A stretch of 64,000 nucleotides of DNA from JASJAR01 sp039198225 (GTDB lineage Bacteria; Pseudomonadota; Alphaproteobacteria; Rhodobacterales; Rhodobacteraceae). The DNA lies in assembly GCA_039198225.1 (NCBI GenBank), contig JBCCTQ010000006.1:83849-147848 (forward strand), written 5' to 3'. The position numbers were made by a program, and so were the translations under genes. The notes beneath the pieces are model-generated. The model was not told the origin of the DNA. It ran no database searches and saw nothing but the letters and a program-made list of their open reading frames with translations. The first letter of the stretch is position 1. Every line of letters starts with the position of its first letter. Positions 8,663 to 16,827 of this stretch are shown here, in pieces.

Positions 8663-9163
8663 ATGAAATTCATCTCGTTTTGGGGTCTTTTGGGACTTTT
8701 GATCTTGGCACTTCAAGGCCCCGGGCAGGCGGCGGAGAGGGGCAAGGTGACGAACCTTCCTTTACCGCGCTACGTGTCTTTGAAGGCGGCGGAAGGCAAT
8801 GTGCGGCGGGGCCCGTCCCTGTCTCATCGGATCGATTGGGTTTATAAACGCCGCGACATGCCGCTCCGGGTAACTGCCGAGTACGGCCATTGGCGCCGGG
8901 TCGAAGACCGGGACGGGCAAGGCGGCTGGGTGCATTACTCGCTTCTCTCCGGCGTGCGCACCGTCATCATCGCCAATGATCTAACGCCAATGCGGATGAA
9001 ACCGGAAACAGGGGCGACGGTATCGGCCTATGCCGAGGCCGGTGTCGTGGCGCGGCTCGGACAGTGCCAGCCTGGCTGGTGCCGGATCAGTGCGGATGGG
9101 CGCCGGGGCTGGGCCCCGAAATCGGCCCTTTGGGGTGTCGAAGCCGGAGAAGTCCGAGACTGA
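8663..9163 (+). CDS. Exported SH3-domain protein
   Basis: A 166-residue protein with a signal peptide ('WGLLGLLILALQGPGQAAE'). Two bacterial SH3-like modules follow: 'AAEGNVRRGPSLSHRIDWVYKRRDMPLRV' with 'GWVHYSLLSG', then 'IANDLTPMRMKPETGATVSAYAEAG' with 'GWAPKSALWG'. This matches the SH3_4/DUF1058 group. Such domains usually bind peptidoglycan or periplasmic partners. An AT-rich stretch with a weak CTGCCC/GGGCAG hairpin follows the stop and may end transcription. The molecular role is not known. Confidence 0.85.
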   Translation: MKFISFWGLLGLLILALQGPGQAAERGKVTNLPLPRYVSLKAAEGNVRRGPSLSHRIDWVYKRRDMPLRVTAEYGHWRRVEDRDGQGGWVHYSLLSGVRTVIIANDLTPMRMKPETGATVSAYAEAGVVARLGQCQPGWCRISADGRRGWAPKSALWGVEAGEVRD

Positions 9164-9262
9164 GGCTGCCCCTAATCGGCGAGATATCGGGCAGATAAAT
9201 ATTTTTAAATCATTTATTTATGCGGCGTAGTTGATGTTACCAAGCGGGCGGTCTTGCGCCGT

Positions 9263-10318
9263 TTAGGCAGATACTGATCGGGACTTGGTGCCACATACCG
9301 GGCAATCTGTCGTGCGGGTCAGTGCGACGGTTCGGGTCTCGCCTGTGAGCCCGTCGTAAAGCGCCATTTTGCCCCAGAGCGCCTCGCCCGCACCGGAAAG
9401 GATCTTAATCGCTTCGAGGGCCATCATCGTCCCGATCACCCCAGGCAATGGTGCGGCCACACCCGCTTCGGCGCAGGTGGCGGACCGTTCGGGATCGGCC
9501 TCGACGGGAAAGAGGCAAGCATAGCAGGCCGTCCCCCGTGCCGGGTCATGCACGCTCACTTGCCCGTCCCATTGGCTGATCGCCCCGGTGATGAGAGGGA
9601 TGGATTTCTCCACGGCCGTTCGGTTGATGAGATAGCGCGTTGCAGTGTCGTCGGTCGCATCGAGAATGAGGTCATAATCTTCGAAAAGATCGTGCGCGAT
9701 GTCTTCGGTGAGACGTCTGTTGTAGGGCCGGGTCACGACAAAAGGGTTTTGCTCGTGGATCGCGGCTTCTGCCGAAAAGACCTTGGGCATCCCGATCCGG
9801 TGGTCTGTGTGGATGGTCTGGCGCTGAAGGTTTGAAAGCTCCACCGTGTCGCCGTCGATCAGACCCAATGTGCCGACGCCTGACGCGGCGAGGTATTGAA
9901 GGGCCGGAGAGCCGAGCCCGCCGGCGCCTACGACCAATACCCGCGCCGTTTCAATCCGCGCCTGGCCCGCCCCGCCGATCTCGCGGAGCGCGATATGGCG
10001 GGCCGCCCGTTCAAGCCGGGTGGGGGCCGAGCGTTCTTCTTCAGATTTCGGGCGGTTTTCGGGGCGGACAAAGGCCCGAAGCTGATGGAGCCCCATCCAA
10101 TAGGCCCAAACCGCGAGTGAAAGCGCGCCCATGATCAGCCAATTCGCGGCTGATCCTCCGAGGACGCCGTGGAGCGGGTGGCCGTCGGGGAGGGCGATAT
10201 GGGCGGCCAATACCGCCACGTATAATAGCCCGAGCATCAAAGCCCGGGCATTGAAGGGCGCTCCGATCGCCCGGCCGAAAAACCAAAGGCCCGCCGCCAT
10301 GCCGAACACCACGACCAT
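9263..10318 (-). CDS. moeB: MoeB/ThiF-type sulfur-carrier adenylyltransferase with membrane N terminus
   Basis: A 351-residue protein in two parts. Residues 1-90 hold about three hydrophobic segments ending at 'WAYWMGLHQLRAFVRP'. The rest is an E1-like adenylyltransferase with the ATP loop 'VVGAGGLGSPALQYLAASG', 'DGDTVELSNLQRQ' and zinc cysteines in 'CYAC' and 'DCPVCG'. MoeB activates the C-terminal glycine of MoaD for molybdopterin synthesis; ThiF does the same for ThiS. There is no rhodanese domain. The ATG overlaps the dut stop (TGATG). The fused membrane segments look like those of Rhodobacterales MoeB proteins and may tether the enzyme to the membrane. Confidence 0.88.
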   Translation of the reverse strand: MVVVFGMAAGLWFFGRAIGAPFNARALMLGLLYVAVLAAHIALPDGHPLHGVLGGSAANWLIMGALSLAVWAYWMGLHQLRAFVRPENRPKSEEERSAPTRLERAARHIALREIGGAGQARIETARVLVVGAGGLGSPALQYLAASGVGTLGLIDGDTVELSNLQRQTIHTDHRIGMPKVFSAEAAIHEQNPFVVTRPYNRRLTEDIAHDLFEDYDLILDATDDTATRYLINRTAVEKSIPLITGAISQWDGQVSVHDPARGTACYACLFPVEADPERSATCAEAGVAAPLPGVIGTMMALEAIKILSGAGEALWGKMALYDGLTGETRTVALTRTTDCPVCGTKSRSVSA

Positions 10319-10782
10319 CAGGAGGTCCCCGTTGAGCCAAACCCGCCGCTTCCGCGGTTGCTCGGGGCCAGATCATCGGCCAGCGCAAAGGCGGCCTGTA
10401 TCACCGGGGCCACAACCATCTGGGCGATCCGGCTTCCATGTTCGATCGCGATGGGCGCATCACCCGCATTATAAAGAAGGACGCGGACTTCGCCCCGGTA
10501 GTCGCTGTCGATCGTGGCAGGCGCGTTGAGCATGCTCAGTTTTTTCTTCAACGCGAGGCCCGAGCGGGGCCGGAGCTGGACCTCGAAACCGGCCGGGATT
10601 TCCATCCGGAGCCCGGTTGGCACGGCCTCCTGCTGACCAGGGCCGAGGGTCAGGCCATCTACCCGGTCAGGCCCCGAGAAATTGGCGCGGATATCGGCGC
10701 CGGCGGCCCCTTCGGTTTCGTAGGACGGGAGCGGCACGGCGCGGTCAGCCTCCTCTGTCCAAGAAAGACGAAGCGCGGTCAT
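10318..10782 (-). CDS. dut: dUTP diphosphatase
   Basis: A 154-residue trimeric dUTPase. Conserved motifs are 'EGAAGADIRAN', 'RPRSGLALKK', 'GTIDSDYRGEV'-like 'ATIDSDYRGEV', 'GSRIAQMVVAP' and the C-terminal P-loop-like 'NRGSGGFGSTG'. It hydrolyses dUTP to dUMP and keeps uracil out of DNA. The start at 10782 gives an ATGA overlap with coaBC and removes a 22-residue arginine-rich extension that is not family-like. It is the middle gene of coaBC-dut-moeB. Confidence 0.95.
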   Translation of the reverse strand: MTALRLSWTEEADRAVPLPSYETEGAAGADIRANFSGPDRVDGLTLGPGQQEAVPTGLRMEIPAGFEVQLRPRSGLALKKKLSMLNAPATIDSDYRGEVRVLLYNAGDAPIAIEHGSRIAQMVVAPVIQAAFALADDLAPSNRGSGGFGSTGTS

Positions 10783-11969
10783 GTCAGCGCCCCTGCCATC
10801 CGATCGGCGAGCCGGCGCGCGACGATGTCTTTCGAGAGGCGGGGCCATTCTTCGGCGCCCTTCTCGTCAATGATGGTCACTGCGTTTTCGGTCCCGCCCA
10901 TGATGCCAGTGCCCGGCGAGACGTCATTGGCCACTATCCAGTCGCAGCGCTTTCGTTCGCGCTTGGCGGTGGCGGCGGCGATGACGTCGTCGGTCTCGGC
11001 GGCAAAGCCCACGACAAGACGCGGGCGCATATTGTGGGTTGAGACGGTGGCCAGGATGTCAGGATTCTCGACGAAATCGAGCCGCGGAGCGCCCGAACCG
11101 TCTTTCTTGAGTTTTGAGGTCGCGGCGTCTTCCACCCGCCAATCGGCTACTGCGGCGGCAAACACGGCGGCGTCGGCCGGGAGGGCGGCGAGGCTCGCAT
11201 CGAGCATCTCAGAAGCGGTTTTGACGGCCACCACCGATACGCCGCCGGGCGGTGGCACCTCCGCGGGGCCGGTCACAAAGGTCACTTCGGCGCCGAGCCC
11301 GGCCAAGGCGGCGGCAATGGCCGTGCCCTGGGCGCCCGAAGAGCGGTTGGCAATGTAGCGGACCGGATCAATGGGCTCTTGGGTGGGACCCGAGGTCACG
11401 AGGATCTTCTTGCCGTTGAGCGGGCCCGATTTGAGCGCCTCTTCCACCGCAAGGACGATCTCCATCGGATCGGCCAGCCGCCCTGGTCCAAACTCGCCGC
11501 AAGCCATGGGGCCTTCGCCGGGTCCGACGCTGAGGATCCCGTCCGCGGCCAGCGTCGCACGGTTCCGCGCGGTCGCGGGATGCTCCCACATACGGACATT
11601 CATGGCCGGGGCAATGAGGACACGGGTATCGGTGGCCAAAAGCAAGGTTGAGGCCAGATCATCGGCGAGCCCAGCCGCCATCTTGGCCATGAGATCTGCG
11701 GTCGCCGGGGCCACAACGATGAGATCGGCAGAACGTGAAAGTTCAATGTGGCCCATCTCCGCCTCATCGGTCAGGTCAAAGAGGTGGCTATAGGCTTTGT
11801 TGCCGGAAAGCGCGGCCGCCGAAAGCGGAGTAATGAACTCCCCGGCCGCCCGGGTCAGCACCGGCGTAACCTCTGCACCCCGCTCTTTCAGCCGTCGGAT
11901 GAGATCGAGCGCTTTGTAGGCGGCAATGCCGCCGCCGATGATGAGTAGGATGCGTTTCCCGGCGAGCAT
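10779..11969 (-). CDS. coaBC: Bifunctional phosphopantothenoylcysteine decarboxylase/synthase
   Basis: A 396-residue fusion that performs two steps of coenzyme A synthesis. The N-terminal CoaC flavodoxin-like domain has 'GGIAAYKALDLIRRL', 'PAMNVRMWEHPAT' and the 'GPMACGEFGPGRLADP' cysteine loop. The C-terminal CoaB ligase domain has 'ILVTSGPTQEPIDPVRYIANRSSG' (given here only as a landmark near residue 190) and 'NDVSPGTGIMGG'. The ATG at 11969 follows GAGGCGCGAC, a plausible ribosome site, and is preferred over 12017. The first gene of the coaBC-dut-moeB operon. Confidence 0.95.
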   Translation of the reverse strand: MLAGKRILLIIGGGIAAYKALDLIRRLKERGAEVTPVLTRAAGEFITPLSAAALSGNKAYSHLFDLTDEAEMGHIELSRSADLIVVAPATADLMAKMAAGLADDLASTLLLATDTRVLIAPAMNVRMWEHPATARNRATLAADGILSVGPGEGPMACGEFGPGRLADPMEIVLAVEEALKSGPLNGKKILVTSGPTQEPIDPVRYIANRSSGAQGTAIAAALAGLGAEVTFVTGPAEVPPPGGVSVVAVKTASEMLDASLAALPADAAVFAAAVADWRVEDAATSKLKKDGSGAPRLDFVENPDILATVSTHNMRPRLVVGFAAETDDVIAAATAKRERKRCDWIVANDVSPGTGIMGGTENAVTIIDEKGAEEWPRLSKDIVARRLADRMAGALT

Positions 11970-12065
11970 GTCGCGCCTCGTAAAACCTGACCATATTGGT
12001 AGGACGCGTGCGGCCATGCCGCAAGCCGGAGACCCTGGGGCGGATTGCCCCGGCGACCGTCAAAA

Positions 12066-12944
12066 TCAGACGAAGAACTCGTGGACTTCGCGGGATTGGG
12101 ATTCGAGGGACTTGCGCATTTTGCCAAACGCGGCCGCTTCCAGTTGGCGAACCCGCTCTTTCGAAAGGCCAAGCTCGTTGCCAAGGCTTTCGAGCGTCCG
12201 CGGCTCATCGCGCAGTTTCCGTTCGCGGACAATGAATTGCTCGCGGTCGTTCAACGAGGTCAATGCGGTGACGAGCCAGTCGCGCAGCGTGTCGACGTCC
12301 TTGTCGGCCTCAACTTGCGCTGCCTGCTGGGCGCCTTCGTCCTCTAGCGTTTCAATCCACTCGCGGCCTTCCTCGTCGGAAGATTGGGTCGCGTTCAGCG
12401 AGAAGTCGGATCCAGCGAGGCGCCCTTCCATCATTTCCACGTCGTGGAGCGGAACGCCCACTTCTGTGGCGATCAACTGGCGCATCTGGTGCCGGTCAAG
12501 GTCTTCGCCCCGCGCCAGCGCTTCGCGCTCAAGACGAGCCTGGACCCGACGCATATTGAAAAAGAGCGACTTTTGCGACGATGTGGATCCGGTCCGCACC
12601 ATCGACCAATTGCGCATTACATAGTCTTGGATCGACGCTTTGATCCACCAGACCGCGTAGGTCGAAAACCGAACGCCCCGGTCGGGGTCGAACTTGTCGG
12701 CCGCCTTCATGAGCCCGAGGGACGCCTCCTGGATCAGGTCATTCATCGGGGCGCCGTAGCGGCGGAACTTCGCGGCCATCGAAATTGCTAGCCGCATGTA
12801 AGCGGTTACCAGACGGTGAAGGGCTTTCTCGTCCCGTTCATCGCGCCAGGCAAACGCCAACTGCAGTTCGGTTTCAGCATCAAGAAGTTCGGCCTGCATG
12901 GCCTTCCGCGAGAGGGTTTGGTCAGAAAATCCGTCCAGTGCCAT
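12066..12944 (-). CDS. rpoH: Heat-shock RNA polymerase sigma factor RpoH
   Basis: A 292-residue sigma-32 protein. Region 2 has 'DLIQEASLGLMKAADKFDP' and 'FSTYAVWWIKASIQDYVMRNW'. The RpoH box follows as 'SQKSLFFNMRRVQARLE', and region 4 has 'TLESLGNELGLSKERVRQLEAAAFGKMR'. It directs RNA polymerase to heat-shock genes. The start at 12944 follows AGGAGAAAGCGTT, a strong ribosome site; the upstream in-frame start at 13031 lacks one. It is divergent from comM across about 235 bases. Some Rhodobacterales have two rpoH copies; which one this is cannot be told here. Confidence 0.95.
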   Translation of the reverse strand: MALDGFSDQTLSRKAMQAELLDAETELQLAFAWRDERDEKALHRLVTAYMRLAISMAAKFRRYGAPMNDLIQEASLGLMKAADKFDPDRGVRFSTYAVWWIKASIQDYVMRNWSMVRTGSTSSQKSLFFNMRRVQARLEREALARGEDLDRHQMRQLIATEVGVPLHDVEMMEGRLAGSDFSLNATQSSDEEGREWIETLEDEGAQQAAQVEADKDVDTLRDWLVTALTSLNDREQFIVRERKLRDEPRTLESLGNELGLSKERVRQLEAAAFGKMRKSLESQSREVHEFFV

Positions 12945-13180
12945 AACGCTTTCTCCTGATCTGGCGACCGAGTGCGCAGTCGCTTCAAGCGAATTTGTAA
13001 GTGTTACGGATACAATCCCGGGGTGGATCACTGGCGGGCGCAGTTTTTTGCAACTTTTTCTTGACCCTTCGAATTACCAGCTACGTTCAAGGCGTTTTTT
13101 AGCGCTCTGAGCCCTCGGCGATCCCCCTTAACCCTTCGTAAACCATGCTGCTTTTAAGCGATGCACGGTTAGGAGGCCGG

Positions 13181-14695
13181 ATGGTTGCTCGGGCATACAC
13201 GGTGGCGTTCGAAGGGCTGACGGCGCGGGCGGTCGAGGTCCAATGCGCGATTTCGCCCGGAATGCCTGGCTTTGCCATTGTAGGATTGCCGAACAAAGCG
13301 GTGAGCGAAGCCAAAGAGCGGGTGCGCGCCGCCCTCGGGGCGATGTCGATTGCCCTGCCAGCCCGTCGCGTCACGATCAACATGAGCCCGGCCGATCTTC
13401 CAAAGGATGGGTCGCATTTCGATCTCCCAATCGCGCTGGCGGTTCTCGCGGCCATGGAGGTGGTGCCCCAAGACGAGATCGACGGGTTGATCGGTTTTGC
13501 AGAGCTTTCGCTCGACGGAACGCTCATCGCCGTGAACGGGGCGCTTCCGGCGGCGGTGGCGGCGGCCGAGCAGGGGCGTGGGCTTCTTTGTGCCGGCCTA
13601 TCTGGGCCGGAAGCGGCCTGGGTCGATGAAGCTCCGGTAATTGCGTCCAATACGCTCGGTGATGTGGTCGCCCACCTGACGGGTCAGGCCCCGGTCGCCC
13701 CGGCCGCCCCGGGCGAGGTTGTGACCCAGAGCCGTGCCAGCGATCTCAACGAGGTCAAAGGCCAGGAGCGGGCCAAGCGGGCCCTCGAGATTGCTGCGGC
13801 CGGACGGCACCATGTTCTGATGATCGGCACCCCGGGTTCGGGAAAGTCGATGCTGGCGAAATGCATGCCGGGGATCCTGCCGCCCCTTACCCCGAGCGAG
13901 GCCCTGGAGACGTCCATGGTCCAGTCGCTTTCGGGCCTCATCGCCGACGGCGGGATCTCGAGAACCCGTCCGTTCCGCGACCCCCATCACACGGCTTCTA
14001 TGGCCGCCCTTGTGGGCGGAGGCGCGGGCGCCAAGCCCGGCGAAATCAGCCTTGCCCATAACGGCGTCCTTTTCATGGACGAATTGCCGGAGTTTTCGCG
14101 CCAGGTCCTCGACACGCTCCGCCAGCCCATCGAGACGGGCGACGTGACCGTCGCGCGGGCCAATGCCCATGTGCGTTATCCTTGCCGCTTTCTCCTGGTG
14201 GCGGCGGCCAATCCTTGCCGGTGCGGGAACCTTTTGGATCCGTCCCGGGCCTGCACCCGGATGCCCCAATGCGGGGAGGATTATCTCGGCCGGATCTCTG
14301 GGCCGATGATGGACCGGTTTGACCTCAGAATAAACGTCCCGCCGGTGAGGGTGAGCGATATGGGTCTCCCTGCGGCCGCGGAAGGGTCGTTGGACGTCGC
14401 TGCGCGGGTGGCGGCGGCGCGAGAACGCCAGGCCGAACGCTACGCGCCTTTAGACGGCGTGCGGGTGAATGCGGATGCGGAAGGCAAGGTCCTCGAGGAC
14501 GCCACACCACTGTCGGAGGAGGGAAAGACCTTTCTACTCCGGGCGGCGGAAAAGTTTGGGCTCTCGGCGCGGGGGTATCACCGGGTGCTCCGCGTGGCCC
14601 GGACAATTGCCGATCTCGCCGAAAGCGATCCGATCCTGCCTGCACATGTCGCCGAAGCAGTGGGTTTTCGGATGATGGTGGGCGAGCGCGCGTAG
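13181..14695 (+). CDS. comM: ComM/YifB family Mg-chelatase-like AAA+ ATPase
   Basis: A 504-residue protein. The N-terminal Lon-protease-like ChlI domain shows 'MPGFAIVGLPNKAVSEAKERVRAAL'. The AAA+ core has Walker A 'GTPGSGKS', Walker B 'VLFMDELPEF' and the sensor region 'FLLVAAANPCRCG', followed by the C-terminal Mg-chelatase domain. ComM is a hexameric branch-migration helicase that extends recombination tracts during natural transformation. The start at 13181 is four bases after AGGAGG; the frame opens at 13145 but lacks such a site. It stands alone, divergent from rpoH. Confidence 0.93.
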   Translation: MVARAYTVAFEGLTARAVEVQCAISPGMPGFAIVGLPNKAVSEAKERVRAALGAMSIALPARRVTINMSPADLPKDGSHFDLPIALAVLAAMEVVPQDEIDGLIGFAELSLDGTLIAVNGALPAAVAAAEQGRGLLCAGLSGPEAAWVDEAPVIASNTLGDVVAHLTGQAPVAPAAPGEVVTQSRASDLNEVKGQERAKRALEIAAAGRHHVLMIGTPGSGKSMLAKCMPGILPPLTPSEALETSMVQSLSGLIADGGISRTRPFRDPHHTASMAALVGGGAGAKPGEISLAHNGVLFMDELPEFSRQVLDTLRQPIETGDVTVARANAHVRYPCRFLLVAAANPCRCGNLLDPSRACTRMPQCGEDYLGRISGPMMDRFDLRINVPPVRVSDMGLPAAAEGSLDVAARVAAARERQAERYAPLDGVRVNADAEGKVLEDATPLSEEGKTFLLRAAEKFGLSARGYHRVLRVARTIADLAESDPILPAHVAEAVGFRMMVGERA

Positions 14696-14750
14696 CTCGA
14701 CCGTCGCAATCTGGCTCAAAAGACAGTCCCGGCCTTAGGTGAGCCTCGCC

Positions 14751-15848
14751 CTAAGCGCCACCGCCCACATCAAGGCGAATGAGATGATTGTCGAAAGCGA
14801 GCCTATGCTGGGCGAGCTTTTCGAGCCCCGTCTCATCCTGGCCGGAGAGACGATGGACCGCGCCCATACCGTCCGTCGTGAGGGCCCCGCCCCGCCCGGC
14901 GGCAACTCCGCTGATATCGGGCCGCGCCGCCGCACTCCGGTAGCCACCGTCCACATCGACCGACACAACAACTCCGCCTCGGGGCGAGGTGATCGCAACG
15001 CGTCGTCCCCCATCGTGGAGCGCCACTGAGCCCGCATAACCTTTCATCCGCCGATGGGCAGGGCCAGGGATCTCGACGAAATCGAGCTTACTTTCCCGGT
15101 AAAGCGCCAAGAGTGGCGGCGCATCGAAGGCGTCGCCTTGCCATTGGCAGGCGCAGGCCACGAGCCCGTCTTCCCTTGCGGCGATGTGGCGAAGTGAGTT
15201 CCGATGGATCTCCGCGGGCACCTCCACCCGGTCAAGCAGCGCGCCCTCCTCGGTGAAAAGAGCGAGGCCCGGGCGCATCGTGTCGAGATTGAGTTTGTCG
15301 CGGCCGCGCTCGGGATGGGTGCGGATCCCGCCTATAGCCACGGCCAAGGTCGACCGACCCGGGATCCGGAGCATTTCATGGGGCCCGATCCCGCCGATCC
15401 TGAATTCCCCGACCCGTCGGTAGTTCTCGGTCCGGTCCCAGATCCCGACCAAGCCTTCGCCGGTCTCAATTTCGTTCTCGGTCGTAAAAAGCCGCGTGCC
15501 GTCCTCGGAAAATGCGCCGTGCCCGTAAAAATGACGCCCTTCCGCGGCGTCGAGACGATGGCAAACTGCGCCGTCGGTGCAATCGAGGACGAGGGCAAAC
15601 GTGCCGGGCCGCCGGGCGAAGGCCACCGCTTCCGGCGCCGTCGGATGGGCGGCGGCGGCGTGGCCGCGGGACGGAAGGGCCACGCGGAAGGCAAGATCGC
15701 CGGTTTCCCGAAGGCCGTAGAGCGCGTAGGCCCCATCGGCATCCCGGGCGGCGGTGATGTGGCTCGGATGGCCCGCATCGGCCCAAGACGGAGCGGGCAG
15801 GGCCGTCGCCGCCGCGAGACCACCGAGAAAGGCCCGCCGCGAGGTCAT
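14751..15848 (-). CDS. DUF1513 protein with Tat signal, iron-locus beta-propeller-like
   Basis: A 365-residue exported protein starting 'MTSRRAFLGGLAAATALP', a twin-arginine signal. The body matches DUF1513 as found at the end of imelysin operons, with 'GHGAFSEDGTRLFTTENE', 'GIGPHEMLRIPG' and 'NSLRHIA'. A seven-bladed propeller is plausible from the repeated strand pattern. The frame is open upstream to 16037, but the true ATG at 15848 follows the imelysin stop directly. Its role in iron handling is inferred from context only. Confidence 0.87.
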   Translation of the reverse strand: MTSRRAFLGGLAAATALPAPSWADAGHPSHITAARDADGAYALYGLRETGDLAFRVALPSRGHAAAAHPTAPEAVAFARRPGTFALVLDCTDGAVCHRLDAAEGRHFYGHGAFSEDGTRLFTTENEIETGEGLVGIWDRTENYRRVGEFRIGGIGPHEMLRIPGRSTLAVAIGGIRTHPERGRDKLNLDTMRPGLALFTEEGALLDRVEVPAEIHRNSLRHIAAREDGLVACACQWQGDAFDAPPLLALYRESKLDFVEIPGPAHRRMKGYAGSVALHDGGRRVAITSPRGGVVVSVDVDGGYRSAAARPDISGVAAGRGGALTTDGMGAVHRLSGQDETGLEKLAQHRLAFDNHLIRLDVGGGA

Positions 15849-15849
15849 C

Positions 15850-16827
15850 TTAATCCCCGTCGAGCGCGTTGAACCCAGCAGAGAGCCCCATCGGCGCGCC
15901 GATCTCTTCGATCGTCTCGATCTGGACTTCTTTGACATCCACTTGCAGCGCCTCGATCCTGAGCCGCTGACCCGGATTGGACACACCCGAAAAATCTGGC
16001 GTGTCGATGGCCGCGACCCTTTCAAAGGCCTTTGCATAGGCCGCGTCGAGCCGGGGCGTTGGGGCGTCGGAGAATTTTGATGCGAGGTCTTTGAGCGCGA
16101 GGAGGCTCACTTCAACATTCCGAAGGCTCCGGCCGGACCGGCGGGCCTCGGCCCGGGTGGGCCGCGGCCGGTCGAACGTGCCGAGGGGCCGCGCGAGGCG
16201 CTGGTCGTGGATGAACTCAAGCCCCGTCGAAAGCGAGGTATAGAGCGCGCGCTGGGCCTCCGCTTCGGACTTAAAGCGCGGATTGTCGGGGCCCGGCTCG
16301 GTGACGACGAATGCAAAATCTTGCCAGCCCGCATTCACCAATTGCGCATTATTCGCGAGGTTTCCGGCGATCGCCGCGACAAGGGCGCAAGCATAGGCCC
16401 CGGTGCCCGGTGGGTCGTAGATCATCCGCTCGAGCGCAAAGAAGCCCTGGGCGGCGACCGAGACTTGGGCGTATTCGATTGGAAACTCTATCACCGGGTC
16501 TTCGGCGCTGATGAGACGTCCGAGCGCTTTCCCGGTCTGATTTTTCGGGTCGGGCCAAAAGGCAAAGCTCAAGGTGAGGTCGAGGTCTTCCACGGGGCCG
16601 AACACGAGGTGCGAGACGCCGAGCCAGGCATCGAACGCTTCGTTATAGGCCGCTTCGAGTGCTGGGCCTTCGCAGGCCTCGGACGCCACGGCACCAAGGC
16701 TTTGGGCTTTGTCTGAAAACTCCGCGACCCCTGGCAAGATATGGCCTTCGACAGCCTCTTTTACCCCGGCTTCCGCTCCAACCGGCAGGGCGAGACAGGC
16801 GAGGAGGGTCAGGTGTTTAAGGCGCAT
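15850..16827 (-). CDS. Imelysin family protein lacking the HxxE motif
   Basis: A 325-residue periplasmic protein with a signal peptide ('HLTLLACLALPVGAEA'). It has the imelysin fold, with 'AYNEAFDAWLGVSHLVFGPVE' in the first helical bundle and 'FALERMIYD' in the second. Residue 130 is phenylalanine where canonical imelysins have the histidine of HxxE, so this paralogue may not bind metal there. The ATG at 16827 overlaps the TGA of the DUF1111 gene (TGATG). Imelysins resemble the EfeO iron-binding domain and are thought to act in iron uptake. Confidence 0.88.
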   Translation of the reverse strand: MRLKHLTLLACLALPVGAEAGVKEAVEGHILPGVAEFSDKAQSLGAVASEACEGPALEAAYNEAFDAWLGVSHLVFGPVEDLDLTLSFAFWPDPKNQTGKALGRLISAEDPVIEFPIEYAQVSVAAQGFFALERMIYDPPGTGAYACALVAAIAGNLANNAQLVNAGWQDFAFVVTEPGPDNPRFKSEAEAQRALYTSLSTGLEFIHDQRLARPLGTFDRPRPTRAEARRSGRSLRNVEVSLLALKDLASKFSDAPTPRLDAAYAKAFERVAAIDTPDFSGVSNPGQRLRIEALQVDVKEVQIETIEEIGAPMGLSAGFNALDGD

